This document shows positions 52,804 to 61,476 of a DNA stretch of 64,000 bases, in pieces. This stretch comes from Oceanococcus sp. (lineage in GTDB: Bacteria; Pseudomonadota; Gammaproteobacteria; Nevskiales; Oceanococcaceae). How positions within the stretch are numbered: the stretch's first letter is position 1; each line of letters opens with the position of its first letter. A model generated the notes under the pieces. It had not been told where the DNA came from and did not search any database. It saw only the letters and a list, made by a program, of their open reading frames with translations. A program made the translations under genes and the position numbers. Location: assembly GCA_030147945.1 (NCBI GenBank), contig JASBUL010000103.1, positions 1 to 64,000 of the forward strand, read 5' to 3'.

Positions 52804-52819
52804 ACACTATATAGTGGGT
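52804..52819. promoter_or_regulatory. NrdR box 1, over the -10 element
   Basis: ACACTATATAGTGGGT matches 14 of 16 positions of the NrdR consensus I know (ACACWATATATWGTGT). It covers the -10 hexamer of the nrdA promoter. Confidence 0.88.
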
Positions 52820-52836
52820 CCAGGGGGTGTCGTCAA
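52808..52836 (-). promoter_or_regulatory. Sigma-70 promoter of nrdAB
   Basis: Leftward strand: TTGACG (52836-52831), 17-base spacer, TATATA (52813-52808). Near-consensus. Start point near 52801, leaving a leader of about 115 bases. Confidence 0.85.
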
Positions 52837-52851
52837 CCCAACATATTGTGT
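52836..52851. promoter_or_regulatory. NrdR box 2, just upstream of the -35 element
   Basis: ACCCAACATATTGTGT matches 14 of 16 NrdR consensus positions. The start-to-start distance to box 1 is 32 bp, three helical turns, the usual NrdR pairing. Confidence 0.88.
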
Positions 52852-52859
52852 TTACAAGC

Positions 52860-52890
52860 GGTGCATAAACGTGTGGATAACTGTGGAAAA
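52860..52890 (-). promoter_or_regulatory. Cluster of DnaA-box-like sites upstream of nrdA
   Basis: On the minus strand a perfect DnaA box TTATCCACA (52880-52872) is flanked by TTTTCCACA (52890-52882) and by TTATGCACC (52868-52860, one mismatch). DnaA acts on the nrdAB promoter in E. coli, so a replication-linked control is plausible here. Three sites in 31 bases is more than expected by chance. Confidence 0.75.
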
Positions 52891-53016
52891 ACTGGGTAAA
52901 ACCAGTGTGAATACAAGCAAATTTCGCCTTTGAACAGACGCTTGCCCCGGCATCGCCAAAATGTTCCGGGGACCGGTACACTGAGACCCTCGAAGACGAC
53001 GAAAAATCCTCTAAAA

Positions 53017-54435
53017 ATGTTGATTCCCGTGCTGCTTGCCGGCGGTTCCGGCAGCCGTTTGTGGCCGCTCTCCAGAAAATTGCATCCCAAGCAATTTTTG
53101 CGGCTGACTGACGAACGGTCGCTGCTGGAAAACACCGTGATGCGCGTCATGCGCGCACCTGATGTGGGGCCGGTGCTGGCCATAGGCGGTGAGGATCATC
53201 GCTTCATCATCGCCGAGCACCTGCGGCGCATGGGCCAGGATGGTGCACGCATCCTGCTCGAGCCGGTTGGACGCAACACCGCGCCGGCTGCTGCGGTGGC
53301 GGCACTGGAGGTCGCGGCCCGGCATGGGCCGGATGCCCTGATGATGCTGTGTCCCTCGGATCATGTGATCACCGACGTGCAGGCTTTTGCCGATGCCGTG
53401 GCGATTGCGGCGGCGGCGGCTGAACCCGGCGTGATGGTGACCTTCGGGATTCGTGCCGAGCGGCCTGAAACCGGTTACGGCTATATCAAGGTCGGTGCCG
53501 CGCGAGGCGCGGGTGCGTTTGATCTGGAAGGCTTTGTAGAAAAGCCGGATCTGGCGACCGCCCAGGCCTATGTGGCCGACGGGGGCTATTTCTGGAATGG
53601 CGGCATGTTCGTGTTTCGGGCCCAGACCTTGCTGGATGAGCTGGCGCAACATGCGCCGCAGATGCTTGCCGCGTGTCGTGCCGCACACGCAGGGGCGGCC
53701 GAGGATGGCCAGTTTCTGCGCTTGCAGGCTGAAGCCTTCACGGCATGCCCGGAGGATTCCATCGACTACGCGGTGATGGAAAAAACCCGCGGCGCCGTGG
53801 TCGTGCCGCTGGACTGCGGTTGGGACGATGTCGGTTCCTGGACCTATCTGAACACCCTGGGCGAGAGCGATCAGGATGGCAATGTGGCGCAGGGTGACGT
53901 CCTGCTCGAGGGCGCCAGGAACACCTGGGTGCGGGCCCAGAATCGCCTGGTGGTGGCGATCGGGACGCAGGATCTGGTGATCGTTGAAACCAAGGATGCG
54001 GTGTTGGTCAGCGATGCGGCCCAGGTGCAGCAGGTCAAGGCCATCGTCAAACAGCTGGAAACCCAGCAACGTCAGGAGGCGGTACTGCATCCGCGGGTTT
54101 ACCGGCCATGGGGGTCTTACGAGGGGGTTGATGACGGCGCCCGTCATCAGGTCAAACGTATCGTGGTGCAACCCGGCGCCAAGCTGTCCTTGCAGATGCA
54201 CCACCACCGCGCCGAGCACTGGATCGTGGTCAAAGGCACCGCGCGGGTGACCCGCGGTGACGAAACTTTCCTGCTTGGCGAGGATGAATCCACATACATT
54301 CCCATCGGCACCACGCACCGTCTGGAAAATCCCGGCACGATTCCGCTGGAGTTGATTGAGGTGCAGACCGGGTCTTATCTGGGGGAGGACGACATCGTGC
54401 GATTTGAAGACGACTACGGGCGGAACAAGTCATGA
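53017..54435 (+). CDS. manC: Mannose-1-phosphate guanylyltransferase/mannose-6-phosphate isomerase
   Basis: The ATG at 53017 gives 472 residues, starting LIPVLLAGGSGSRLWPLSR with the nucleotidyltransferase loop. LLEPVGRNTAPA, LCPSDHVI, FVEKPD and SIDYAVMEKT belong to the GMP-PP domain. The C-terminal cupin (about 350-470) has YRPWGSYEGVDDG and the zinc-binding QMHHHRAEHW. It makes GDP-mannose from mannose-6-phosphate, for polysaccharide precursors. It probably feeds the exopolysaccharide or lipopolysaccharide made by genes elsewhere. The next ORF overlaps its stop. Confidence 0.95.
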   Translation: MLIPVLLAGGSGSRLWPLSRKLHPKQFLRLTDERSLLENTVMRVMRAPDVGPVLAIGGEDHRFIIAEHLRRMGQDGARILLEPVGRNTAPAAAVAALEVAARHGPDALMMLCPSDHVITDVQAFADAVAIAAAAAEPGVMVTFGIRAERPETGYGYIKVGAARGAGAFDLEGFVEKPDLATAQAYVADGGYFWNGGMFVFRAQTLLDELAQHAPQMLAACRAAHAGAAEDGQFLRLQAEAFTACPEDSIDYAVMEKTRGAVVVPLDCGWDDVGSWTYLNTLGESDQDGNVAQGDVLLEGARNTWVRAQNRLVVAIGTQDLVIVETKDAVLVSDAAQVQQVKAIVKQLETQQRQEAVLHPRVYRPWGSYEGVDDGARHQVKRIVVQPGAKLSLQMHHHRAEHWIVVKGTARVTRGDETFLLGEDESTYIPIGTTHRLENPGTIPLELIEVQTGSYLGEDDIVRFEDDYGRNKS

Positions 54436-55238
54436 GGCGGTCACTGGCGGCGCTTGGCGCCTGGCTGGTCCTCAGTGGCGTGCCGATGCTGGTGCAGGCG
54501 GATGAGGCCAGGGCCCTGCTGGACTGCGCCGCGCGCAATGTGCCGGCGCGCAGCTTTACCCAGGCGGCGGAATTCGAGGTGATGCAGGACGGTGCGGCGC
54601 AGCGGCGTATCGGCGCATCGCTGGCCGGCTTGCGCGATGCCGACAGTATCAGCCTGAACATTGTGGTGAGCGCGCCGTCCGATGTGGCCGGAACGGCCGT
54701 GTTGCTGCGACAAAATGATGCCGGACGTGAAGACATGCGCATGTACCTGCCGGCTTTGCAGCGGGTTCGACCGATCACCGGCGGGATGGCCAACCAGGGC
54801 ATTCTGGGCACCGATTTCAGCTACCGCGACATCCGTGACATTTACGGTGCGCTGCGCGAGGGGCAGGCGAGGGTGCTGGGTGCGGGCAAGATTGCTGGCA
54901 AGGACACGCAACGCATGGAGCTGATTCCGGCGGCAGAGCAGGAATCGCCTTACCAGCGCATGGTTGTCGATCTGGATGCGTCCAGCTGCGTGGTGCTGGC
55001 CGTGGATTTTGAATCGCCCGGTCGCGGGGTCACCAAGCGGTTGCTGGGTGATGTGGACTCAGTGACCAGCATCGGTGAGCGCCGCATACTGCTGCGTTAC
55101 ACCATGGATGATCTGGACAAAGGTTCGCAGACCGTGCTCAAACTGGGGGCGCCGGAATATGACGAGGACATCCGGTCGCTGGCGTTTCATCCCAGCTCGT
55201 TCTACCGCTATCGCAACAGTGCGGCGGCGCCGGAGTAA
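54432..55238 (+). CDS. LolA-like outer-membrane lipoprotein-sorting protein
   Basis: This 268-residue secreted protein has a signal peptide (LAALGAWLVLSGVPMLVQA). A LolA-like beta shell follows, with VSAPSDVAGTAVLLRQND, DMRMYLPALQRVRPITG and FSYRDIRDIYG, the signature of the outer-membrane lipoprotein-sorting (PF17131-type) group. In other genomes this group sits with RND/MMPL exporters and DUF1302/DUF1329. Here its ATG overlaps the manC stop, and the convergent neighbour is a DUF1302 protein. It may carry a lipid across the periplasm. Confidence 0.88.
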   Translation: MRRSLAALGAWLVLSGVPMLVQADEARALLDCAARNVPARSFTQAAEFEVMQDGAAQRRIGASLAGLRDADSISLNIVVSAPSDVAGTAVLLRQNDAGREDMRMYLPALQRVRPITGGMANQGILGTDFSYRDIRDIYGALREGQARVLGAGKIAGKDTQRMELIPAAEQESPYQRMVVDLDASSCVVLAVDFESPGRGVTKRLLGDVDSVTSIGERRILLRYTMDDLDKGSQTVLKLGAPEYDEDIRSLAFHPSSFYRYRNSAAAPE

Positions 55239-55252
55239 TCGGCGCCGCCGCA
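55220..55252. other. GC-rich hairpin at the convergent stop codons
   Basis: A perfect 13-bp stem (55220-55232, 55240-55252) with a 7-base loop contains the LolA-like stop codon. Neither side has a T tract, so it may act as a two-way barrier but is not a standard terminator. Confidence 0.6.
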
Positions 55253-55257
55253 TCAAC

Positions 55258-57072
55258 TCAGAAGCTGTAGGCCAGCGAGACGGACACGTTGTCGCGGTCC
55301 TTGATCAGGTTGAAGCTGCCGCCACCCCAGTAGCGCTGGTAGCCCAGGCCCATCTCCCACACGCCGAGATAGGTGGCCTTGACCCCCATGATCAGGGATT
55401 TGCGCCCCTGCACGAAGTTCAGGATCGGAGTGGCTGAGGTGCCGTTGACGTCATGGGCGAACACCACGGTGGGCGAAACCACGTAGCGGTTGAGCACGTT
55501 GTTGTAGGTCAGCTGCGTGGCCACCCGGTAGCCCCAGGAGAAGGCCGTGGCATAGCCACCATTCTGGGTCTGCGGCCCGTTGCCATCAACCAGGCCGAGG
55601 GCGGCCGATACGATCGGGTTGTAGGGCAGGTAGCTGCCCGGGCCTTCAAACAGCAACTCGTCGTTGTCGGGCAGGTCGTGGATATGACTGCCGGCAGCCT
55701 CGACCAGCAGCAAGGCCTGATCGTTTCTCAGCCACTTTGACGGGCCGAAGATTTTGGTCGTGGAAAGATCCCACTGGCTGACATCCAGGCGGCGGTAGCC
55801 TTGAATCTGCTCACCCGGCTGGAACGGTCCGATCTGCGAGGGCAGCGGGGTGCGCAGCCCGGCCAGGAGGACTTCAACATCTTCCAGCTGCAGCGGCTGA
55901 TCCTGCTTGAGGCTGTATTCGCCCTGCAGGGCCAGACCACCAAACGGCAGCGACATATTGAAGCTGATGCCGTACAGGGAGATGTCTTCCGGGTACTCGA
56001 TGAAGTAGCCACCAGCCGGTGCCACGCCTTCAAAACCCAATGGTGCGGCGTAGCCGCTGACCAGCGGCAGACGGCTGTGGTAGTTGGCCGCATACAGACC
56101 CAAATCGATGCCGCCCAGTGCCGGGGTGAAGATGCGCAGAGCGACGCCGCCCTGACCACCGTCATCCGGCTTGTTGTCGGCCTTGCGCGGGATGGCCGAG
56201 CCGCCAGCGGCGGCCGCACAGGTGCCCGGTGCAGACAATTCGGGGCAGCGTCCGAAGCCAATTTCCGCCGTTTCGCCGCTGTAGCCGGCAAAGTCGTTGG
56301 TGGCAAAGAAACTGCCCGACGGGTCGGCTTCGGTGGCCACCCAGTCGTACTGGTAGAAACCTTCGATCGAGATGTTGTCGGTCAAATCCGCCGAAGCCCA
56401 GACCATGCCGGCCGGGATAAAGACTTCCGACAAATCCACGCCAGGCACACGCAGCTGTGAGGCGTCGGCGGCGATGATCGAGTTGATGCCGTTCAGCACC
56501 AGTGCCGATTCACCCCAGTTGAGCACCTGATGCCCGACACGGAAGCTGAGATAGCGTTGACCCAATTGAAGCGTGCCGAAAATGAAGCCTTCAAGCAGGT
56601 CGGCATCGTTGCCGAGGCGCTCATGCAGCAGATCGCGGCGACGCTTGAGGTCGTCCGGGCCGGCCAGTCGGGTGGGTGGCCCGGCATAGTCTTCCTCGTC
56701 GAAGAAGTCGTGGTCGTTGAGGACCAGATCGTAGAGGTAGCTGCCGCGCACCTGGGCGCCGAAATCGCCCCAGTTGAGGTACATGGTCGAGGTCAGCTTG
56801 AGCCCGCCGGAGATCATGTCGCCCTTGTCGAAGGCCAGGTTGCCGTCATCACCATTGGTGGAGAAGGCCTGTCCAGGCGCACCGTCGGCGGTGGTGTTGG
56901 AGCGCCCGATGATCTGGCGGCTTTGTTCTTCCACACGCCAGGCGGCACCGGCCGACACGGTTGAGTCGATGCGCCCGTTGATCGGGCCCAGGTCGAAGCT
57001 TGCAGCCAGCGCTGCGGAGCTGCTTACGCCGGTCACGATCAGGCCGGCCATCAGTTGGTTGATTTTGTGCAT
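55258..57072 (-). CDS. DUF1302 family outer-membrane protein
   Basis: This 604-residue protein has a signal peptide (MAGLIVTGVSSSAALAASF). The DUF1302 pattern follows: TVSAGAAWRVEEQSRQIIG, DKGDMISGGLKLTSTMYLNW, FRVGHQVLNWGESAL and VFIPAGMVWASADLTDNISI. A long beta-rich body ends GLGYQRYWGGGSFN and SLAYSF, a barrel-type last strand. Family members are predicted outer-membrane proteins, often with DUF1329 and RND exporters and with terpene or lipid metabolism. It follows the lipase gene by 15 bases, so it is read on the same transcript. Confidence 0.92.
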   Translation of the reverse strand: MHKINQLMAGLIVTGVSSSAALAASFDLGPINGRIDSTVSAGAAWRVEEQSRQIIGRSNTTADGAPGQAFSTNGDDGNLAFDKGDMISGGLKLTSTMYLNWGDFGAQVRGSYLYDLVLNDHDFFDEEDYAGPPTRLAGPDDLKRRRDLLHERLGNDADLLEGFIFGTLQLGQRYLSFRVGHQVLNWGESALVLNGINSIIAADASQLRVPGVDLSEVFIPAGMVWASADLTDNISIEGFYQYDWVATEADPSGSFFATNDFAGYSGETAEIGFGRCPELSAPGTCAAAAGGSAIPRKADNKPDDGGQGGVALRIFTPALGGIDLGLYAANYHSRLPLVSGYAAPLGFEGVAPAGGYFIEYPEDISLYGISFNMSLPFGGLALQGEYSLKQDQPLQLEDVEVLLAGLRTPLPSQIGPFQPGEQIQGYRRLDVSQWDLSTTKIFGPSKWLRNDQALLLVEAAGSHIHDLPDNDELLFEGPGSYLPYNPIVSAALGLVDGNGPQTQNGGYATAFSWGYRVATQLTYNNVLNRYVVSPTVVFAHDVNGTSATPILNFVQGRKSLIMGVKATYLGVWEMGLGYQRYWGGGSFNLIKDRDNVSVSLAYSF

Positions 57073-57087
57073 GATGGATCTCCGGTC

Positions 57088-59226
57088 TTAGTTCGCAGCT
57101 TGCGGGCAGTTGCCGCCCAGCGGCAGGCAGGCGCCGTCACTGGCCAAGAAGTTGGCCACCTGGCGTTGCATCTCGACAAACACCGGATCCTCGGCCGGAT
57201 TGGCCGTGGTCGGTTGCAGGATGCTGCCGTGGTTGCCAGCGGAGAAGCGCACCAGTTCACGACCGTCAGTCAGCACGCTGGGGCTATCCAGCGGTGGACT
57301 GATGTCGGTTGTGTTCAGGCCCATCACACGAGCCAGCGGCTCGGTGCCCGACAGCAAACCGGGGATGAGTACGTTTTCGTCGGCACGGTTGGGGACCACG
57401 CTGTCACCCACCACCTCGATCATGTGGACAGCGCGATCGCTGGCTGCGGCGGCGGCCCAGTTGATCGGGTCGGCCGGATCCACCGCGAGCTGGGCGAAGC
57501 GCAGGAACATCTCGTAGCTGTCAGTGCCCTTGACGATGCCGGCCGCTTCCAGGCCGCCGGCGACAACCGGACCGAACGTGGCTGACGCGTCGAGCAACTT
57601 GCCGATACCGCCCCCCGGCATGGCCAGGCTGGCGGCCTTGATGTCATCGTTGGCGCCAAGCAGGGTGGTGCCGACGATGCCGCCCAGAGAATGTCCGAGG
57701 AAATGGATGCGATCGGTGTTGATCACATCGTTGGGGTCGGCGCCGAGCACCAGATTGCCCAGTGAGCGGACCAGATGAATCTGGTCTGATACCGATTGCC
57801 GGATGTTGTCACGCGAGGTGATCGGGCTGGTCAGGTTGATGAAGTAGGCACCGGACGCATCGACCGTGCCATCGCCATCAAGATCGGCATCAAAGGTGCG
57901 CTCGGTGGTGCCCGGTACGCGCAGGGGGTGACCCGGCGGCAGGCCATGCAGGGGCTGGTCAATCGCCACGCTGACGAAGCCGGCGGCGGACAGCGCGCCG
58001 GCGATACCGAGCATTTGCGAACGGTCGCCGGTGATGCCGTGCAGGAACACCACGGTGGGCCAGCCGCCGTCAGGTGCCGTGCCTTGCGGGCGAGCCAGAA
58101 TCAGCGGGACCAGTTCATCCGACTGCTGGGCCGGCATCGGGTAACACAAGGTGGTGCTGCTGGGCGGAAGCAGCGCCTCGCAGGGTGCGCCGGTGCCCGG
58201 GTGCACCGCGCCGGCATTGATCACGCCGTCGTTTTGCCACACCGAGGTGTTGATGTTTTCCGCCCCTGGCTGGTGGTAGTACGGCAGGTTGAAAGCGCCG
58301 ACATAAACCAGCGGATTGTTGGCCTCAGGCAGCGGCAGTGGTTCGCTCGGGCTGCCCAGAATCTGGGCCAGGGTCAGCCCGCTGGGCTGGGCCTGAATCA
58401 GCTGGGCCGAGGCCTGTGCATCAATGCTCTTGAGCGTGGGTGTGGTCGACTGGGTGGTGAACGACCAGGCCAGGATCAGATCCTTGCGCGCGATTTCGCC
58501 GCGTGAGTTCGGGGCCAGTGCCGACAGCTGTTGCAGGCCGCCGACCACCGGCGCGACAAAGGCTGACTGCAGCTGGTCGAGTACCGGAATCAGATCCGTG
58601 CGGCCTTGCTGATTGAGTGCAGCCAGCAGGGTGCTGGTGGTTTGTTGGCTGAACGGCGTGTCGCTGTTGAGCGTGTCGAACAGCTCGTTGGGGATGGCCG
58701 GTGCACCGGCGGGGCTGCGGATTTCACGGGTCAGGCCGACCAGATAGCGGGTCGATTCCTGAAGCGGCTTGAGCCAGTGCACAACCAGTCGCGGACTCAG
58801 CACCGAAACCGGCGACAGGGTTACGGCAAAGTCTTCGCCGGGTATGAGTTCCTGGGCGCGCTGGCTGTCGAAGATGCGCACGCCGTTGGCAGCCTGATCC
58901 GGGTCAACCTTGCCTTGCAGGTTGGTGAACAGGGTCGCAGTGGTCGACCAGCCATCCACCAGGCCCCAGCCCGGAATGGCGGCCAGAGAGCCGGCCGGCG
59001 ACAGGGTGCCGTCGGCATTGTTGTCGGGGTTGTCGTCCTGACCGGTTTCGCTGCCGAACAGCAGGTCGATGGGTACGGGGAGAATTGCGCCGGAGGTGTT
59101 GGTGGGCAGAACCACCGGATCGAACAGTGGTTTCGGACCGAAGTCGTCATCCGTGCGCAGTCCGTTGTCATCCGGACTGCATGCAGCCAAAGCCAGCATC
59201 GTGCCGGCAACCAGTATTGCTCTCAT
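57088..59226 (-). CDS. VolA/Pla-1-type lipase lipoprotein
   Basis: This 712-residue protein has a lipoprotein signal (LALAAC, Cys16). An N-terminal domain of the bacterial virulence factor lipase type follows (about 25-330). The alpha/beta hydrolase domain has WPTVVFLHGITGDRSQ and the nucleophile elbow GHSLGGIVG, and the C-terminal His may be in SAGNHGSIL. Related Vibrio VolA is a surface lysophospholipase used to feed on lysophosphatidylcholine. DUF1302 follows in the operon and a long-chain acyl-CoA ligase is elsewhere in the window, which fits lipid use. Two GTCGACGT repeats lie upstream. Confidence 0.9.
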   Translation of the reverse strand: MRAILVAGTMLALAACSPDDNGLRTDDDFGPKPLFDPVVLPTNTSGAILPVPIDLLFGSETGQDDNPDNNADGTLSPAGSLAAIPGWGLVDGWSTTATLFTNLQGKVDPDQAANGVRIFDSQRAQELIPGEDFAVTLSPVSVLSPRLVVHWLKPLQESTRYLVGLTREIRSPAGAPAIPNELFDTLNSDTPFSQQTTSTLLAALNQQGRTDLIPVLDQLQSAFVAPVVGGLQQLSALAPNSRGEIARKDLILAWSFTTQSTTPTLKSIDAQASAQLIQAQPSGLTLAQILGSPSEPLPLPEANNPLVYVGAFNLPYYHQPGAENINTSVWQNDGVINAGAVHPGTGAPCEALLPPSSTTLCYPMPAQQSDELVPLILARPQGTAPDGGWPTVVFLHGITGDRSQMLGIAGALSAAGFVSVAIDQPLHGLPPGHPLRVPGTTERTFDADLDGDGTVDASGAYFINLTSPITSRDNIRQSVSDQIHLVRSLGNLVLGADPNDVINTDRIHFLGHSLGGIVGTTLLGANDDIKAASLAMPGGGIGKLLDASATFGPVVAGGLEAAGIVKGTDSYEMFLRFAQLAVDPADPINWAAAAASDRAVHMIEVVGDSVVPNRADENVLIPGLLSGTEPLARVMGLNTTDISPPLDSPSVLTDGRELVRFSAGNHGSILQPTTANPAEDPVFVEMQRQVANFLASDGACLPLGGNCPQAAN

Positions 59227-59248
59227 GGTGTCTCCCCATGCTGAGATG

Positions 59249-59284
59249 TTGTACGTCGACGTTTTAGTGTCTTGTTGTCGACGT
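59249..59284. promoter_or_regulatory. Paired GTCGACGT repeats upstream of the lipase gene
   Basis: GTCGACGT occurs at 59255-59262 and 59277-59284, 22 bp apart, each preceded by TTGT. The first copy is inside the 10-bp palindrome ACGTCGACGT. The site begins 23 bases before the lipase ATG. It looks like an operator for a dimeric regulator, but I cannot name one. Confidence 0.55.
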
Positions 59285-59351
59285 GAAGAGAATATGAATA
59301 GGCAGCCTCGTCGTATGTCACAAAAACGGCTGTCATGCCGCAGGAAAAATC

Positions 59352-59933
59352 CTACGCCCGGCGCAGGCGAACGGCAAACAGGACCAAAAGCACGGTCAGG
59401 TAGATGAACGGTTCGGGTTCGCTGACCTTGACCTTCCAGATGAAGTGCACGCAGGCCAGCACGGCGGCTGGATAGATCAGGCGGTGCAAACGCTTCCAGT
59501 TGCGCCTGAGGCGTCGTTGCCAGCCACGGGTGGAGGTCACGGCCAGCGGCGTCAGCAGCAACAGGGCGGCAAAACCCACGGTGATGTAGGGCCGCTCAAG
59601 GACTTCTTCGCCCAGGCGCGCCAGCGACAGGCTCAGGTCAAAGACCAGATACACGGCAAAGTGACAGAGCAGGTAAAAGAAGCTCCACAAGCCGAGTTGC
59701 CGGCGGATGTGTAGCGGCCAGCGCCAGCGCGCGAGGCGCTGCAATGGACTCATCGCCAGGGTGACCAGGAGCAGACGCAAAGCCCATTGCCCACTGTGGT
59801 GGGTCAGGGTTTCAATCGGATTCACGCCCAGCTGGGCGCTTGCGATCCACCATGCCGCCTGGCCCAGCGGAATGGCGCACAGAGCAAAGCACAGCAAGCG
59901 GATGTGCCCGGTCGACGGGCGCCACGCAGGCAT
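59352..59933 (-). CDS. msrQ: MsrQ haem-binding membrane subunit
   Basis: This 193-residue protein has about five or six membrane helices and the conserved haem-ligand region FYLLCHFAVYLVFD, plus LHRLIYPAAVLACVHFIWKV. MsrQ passes electrons from the quinone pool or flavin reductase to MsrP. Its ATG overlaps the MsrP stop (ATGA), so both are made together. Confidence 0.95.
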   Translation of the reverse strand: MPAWRPSTGHIRLLCFALCAIPLGQAAWWIASAQLGVNPIETLTHHSGQWALRLLLVTLAMSPLQRLARWRWPLHIRRQLGLWSFFYLLCHFAVYLVFDLSLSLARLGEEVLERPYITVGFAALLLLTPLAVTSTRGWQRRLRRNWKRLHRLIYPAAVLACVHFIWKVKVSEPEPFIYLTVLLVLFAVRLRRA

Positions 59934-60883
59934 CAGTAGTACTTGCGCAGATCCATGCCGTCGTAAAGACCGGCCACCTGTTCAGCGTATCCGTTGAACA
60001 TCAGGGTGTCGCGCTTGAACAGCTCACCAATGCGGCGTTCGCGGGCCTGCGACCAGCGCGGGTGATCGACCGTGGGGTTCACATTGGCGTAAAAGCCGTA
60101 TTCGCGGGGTTGCAGCATGTTCCAGGTGGTCTGCGGTTCGCTCGCGGTAAAGCGGATGCGCACAATCGACTTGATGCTCTTGAAGCCATATTTCCACGGT
60201 ACGACCAGGCGCATGGGCGCGCCGTTCTGGCGCGGCAGCGGTTTGTCGTACAGACCGGTGGCCATGAAGCTGAGCGGGTTCATGGCTTCATCCATGCGCA
60301 GGCCCTCGCGATACGGCCAGTCGATGCCGGAGGCGCTAAGACGCATCTGCTTGGGCTTGACCGCCGTTTCGAAGGCCACGTAGCGGGCTTTGTCGGTGGG
60401 CGCGAAGCGTTGCAGGAAAGGCCCAAGCTCGAAGCCGCGCCAGGGAATGACCATCGACCAACCCTCCACGCAGCGCAGGCGGTAGATGCGTTCCTCACTG
60501 GGCAGCGTGGCGATCAGCTGATGCAGATCGAAGTCACCACCGGCTTCACACTCACCATCCACACGCAGGGTCCAGGGCTTCAGTTCGAGGGTGTGTGCGT
60601 AGCGCGCCGGATCGCTTTTGCCGGTGCCGAACTCGTAGAAGTTGTTATAGCTGGTGATGTCCTCAAAGCTGTTCAAGGCTTCGCCATCGGCATAGTCGAC
60701 ACGACCATCACGCGTGGTGCTGGCCGTTGCGGTTGGCTCGGGCTCTGGCGCGCGGCTCAGACAGGCCGGCGCCGCCAGACTGGCCAGCGACCCGGCGGCC
60801 AGTTGCATGAAGCGGCGGCGATCCCAGAACAGGGCTTCCGGTGTGATGGCGCTGCGTGGCAGCTGGGGGATTTTTGAGCTCAT
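59933..60883 (-). CDS. msrP: MsrP protein-methionine-sulfoxide reductase catalytic subunit
   Basis: This 316-residue molybdoenzyme has a Tat motif DRRRFMQLAAG near 21-31 and the molybdopterin cysteine Cys138 in LRCVEGWSM. VVPWKYGFKSIKSI and GFYANVNP are the family's C-terminal motifs. It is exported folded and repairs oxidised methionine residues in periplasmic proteins. MsrQ follows. The gene reads away from sufE on the other strand with about 50 bases between. Confidence 0.96.
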   Translation of the reverse strand: MSSKIPQLPRSAITPEALFWDRRRFMQLAAGSLASLAAPACLSRAPEPEPTATASTTRDGRVDYADGEALNSFEDITSYNNFYEFGTGKSDPARYAHTLELKPWTLRVDGECEAGGDFDLHQLIATLPSEERIYRLRCVEGWSMVIPWRGFELGPFLQRFAPTDKARYVAFETAVKPKQMRLSASGIDWPYREGLRMDEAMNPLSFMATGLYDKPLPRQNGAPMRLVVPWKYGFKSIKSIVRIRFTASEPQTTWNMLQPREYGFYANVNPTVDHPRWSQARERRIGELFKRDTLMFNGYAEQVAGLYDGMDLRKYY

Positions 60884-60930
60884 GCTGATACAGACCGGCC
60901 AACTCGGGATTGTGTTTCATCACTTACACT

Positions 60931-61338
60931 ATGCGCATGACTTTGGATGACCTGAAAGCCAGTTTTTCCCTGATGGGATCGTGGGAAGAGCGCTACGGAC
61001 TGATTATCGATCTCGGACGCCAGCTTGAGCCGTTGCCGCAAGAGGCCTATGTCGAGGCCAACAAGGTGCGGGGCTGCATGAGCCAGGTCTGGATGATCTC
61101 GCAGACCCAGCCTGACGGTCGCATCGTGATCCGTGGTGATTCCGATGCGCACATCGTCAAGGGGCTGATCGCGGTGTTGCTGATGGTCTACTCGGGCAAG
61201 ACGCCGCAGGAAATCGGCCAGATCGACATCAAGAGCCTGTTTGCTGAGCTTGGGCTGGAGCAGCACATCAGCGCCAATCGCCGCAATGGCTTTTACGCCA
61301 TGGTCGAGTGCATCGGGCAGATGGCCGAATCAAGCTGA
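60931..61338 (+). CDS. sufE: SufE family sulfur acceptor protein
   Basis: This protein of about 135 residues starts at ATG 60931 or 60937; no clear RBS decides. The catalytic Cys lies in KVRGCMSQVWM, and LLMVYSGKTPQEIG and LFAELGLEQHISANRRNGFYAM are typical. SufE accepts persulfide from a cysteine desulfurase (SufS or CsdA) for iron-sulfur cluster assembly. No desulfurase gene is nearby, so CsdE-like use is also possible. Confidence 0.93.
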   Translation: MRMTLDDLKASFSLMGSWEERYGLIIDLGRQLEPLPQEAYVEANKVRGCMSQVWMISQTQPDGRIVIRGDSDAHIVKGLIAVLLMVYSGKTPQEIGQIDIKSLFAELGLEQHISANRRNGFYAMVECIGQMAESS

Positions 61339-61476
61339 TCGCAGCTTGCGACGTTTATGATGTGCTGCGCTGAGTCTTGGCAAACTGTCAGAGGCCTGGA
61401 TGGCCGATGACAAGCGATACACGGACGTACTTGAGCGGGTTTGACAAGACACAGCGCAGCGCATCTGGCACAGCTG

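Larger units (their letters stand above)
52687..53016. other. Divergent nrdA/manC intergenic region
   Basis: These 330 bases hold the nrdA promoter (52808-52836), two NrdR boxes, a group of DnaA-box-like sites and the upstream region of the manC-type gene. I found no gene in it. About 120 bases of nrdA leader follow the predicted start point. Confidence 0.85.

Noticed and set aside
53011-54318. A 435-codon open frame on the minus strand
   Set aside because: Antisense to the ManC-type gene, which carries complete nucleotidyltransferase and cupin motifs.
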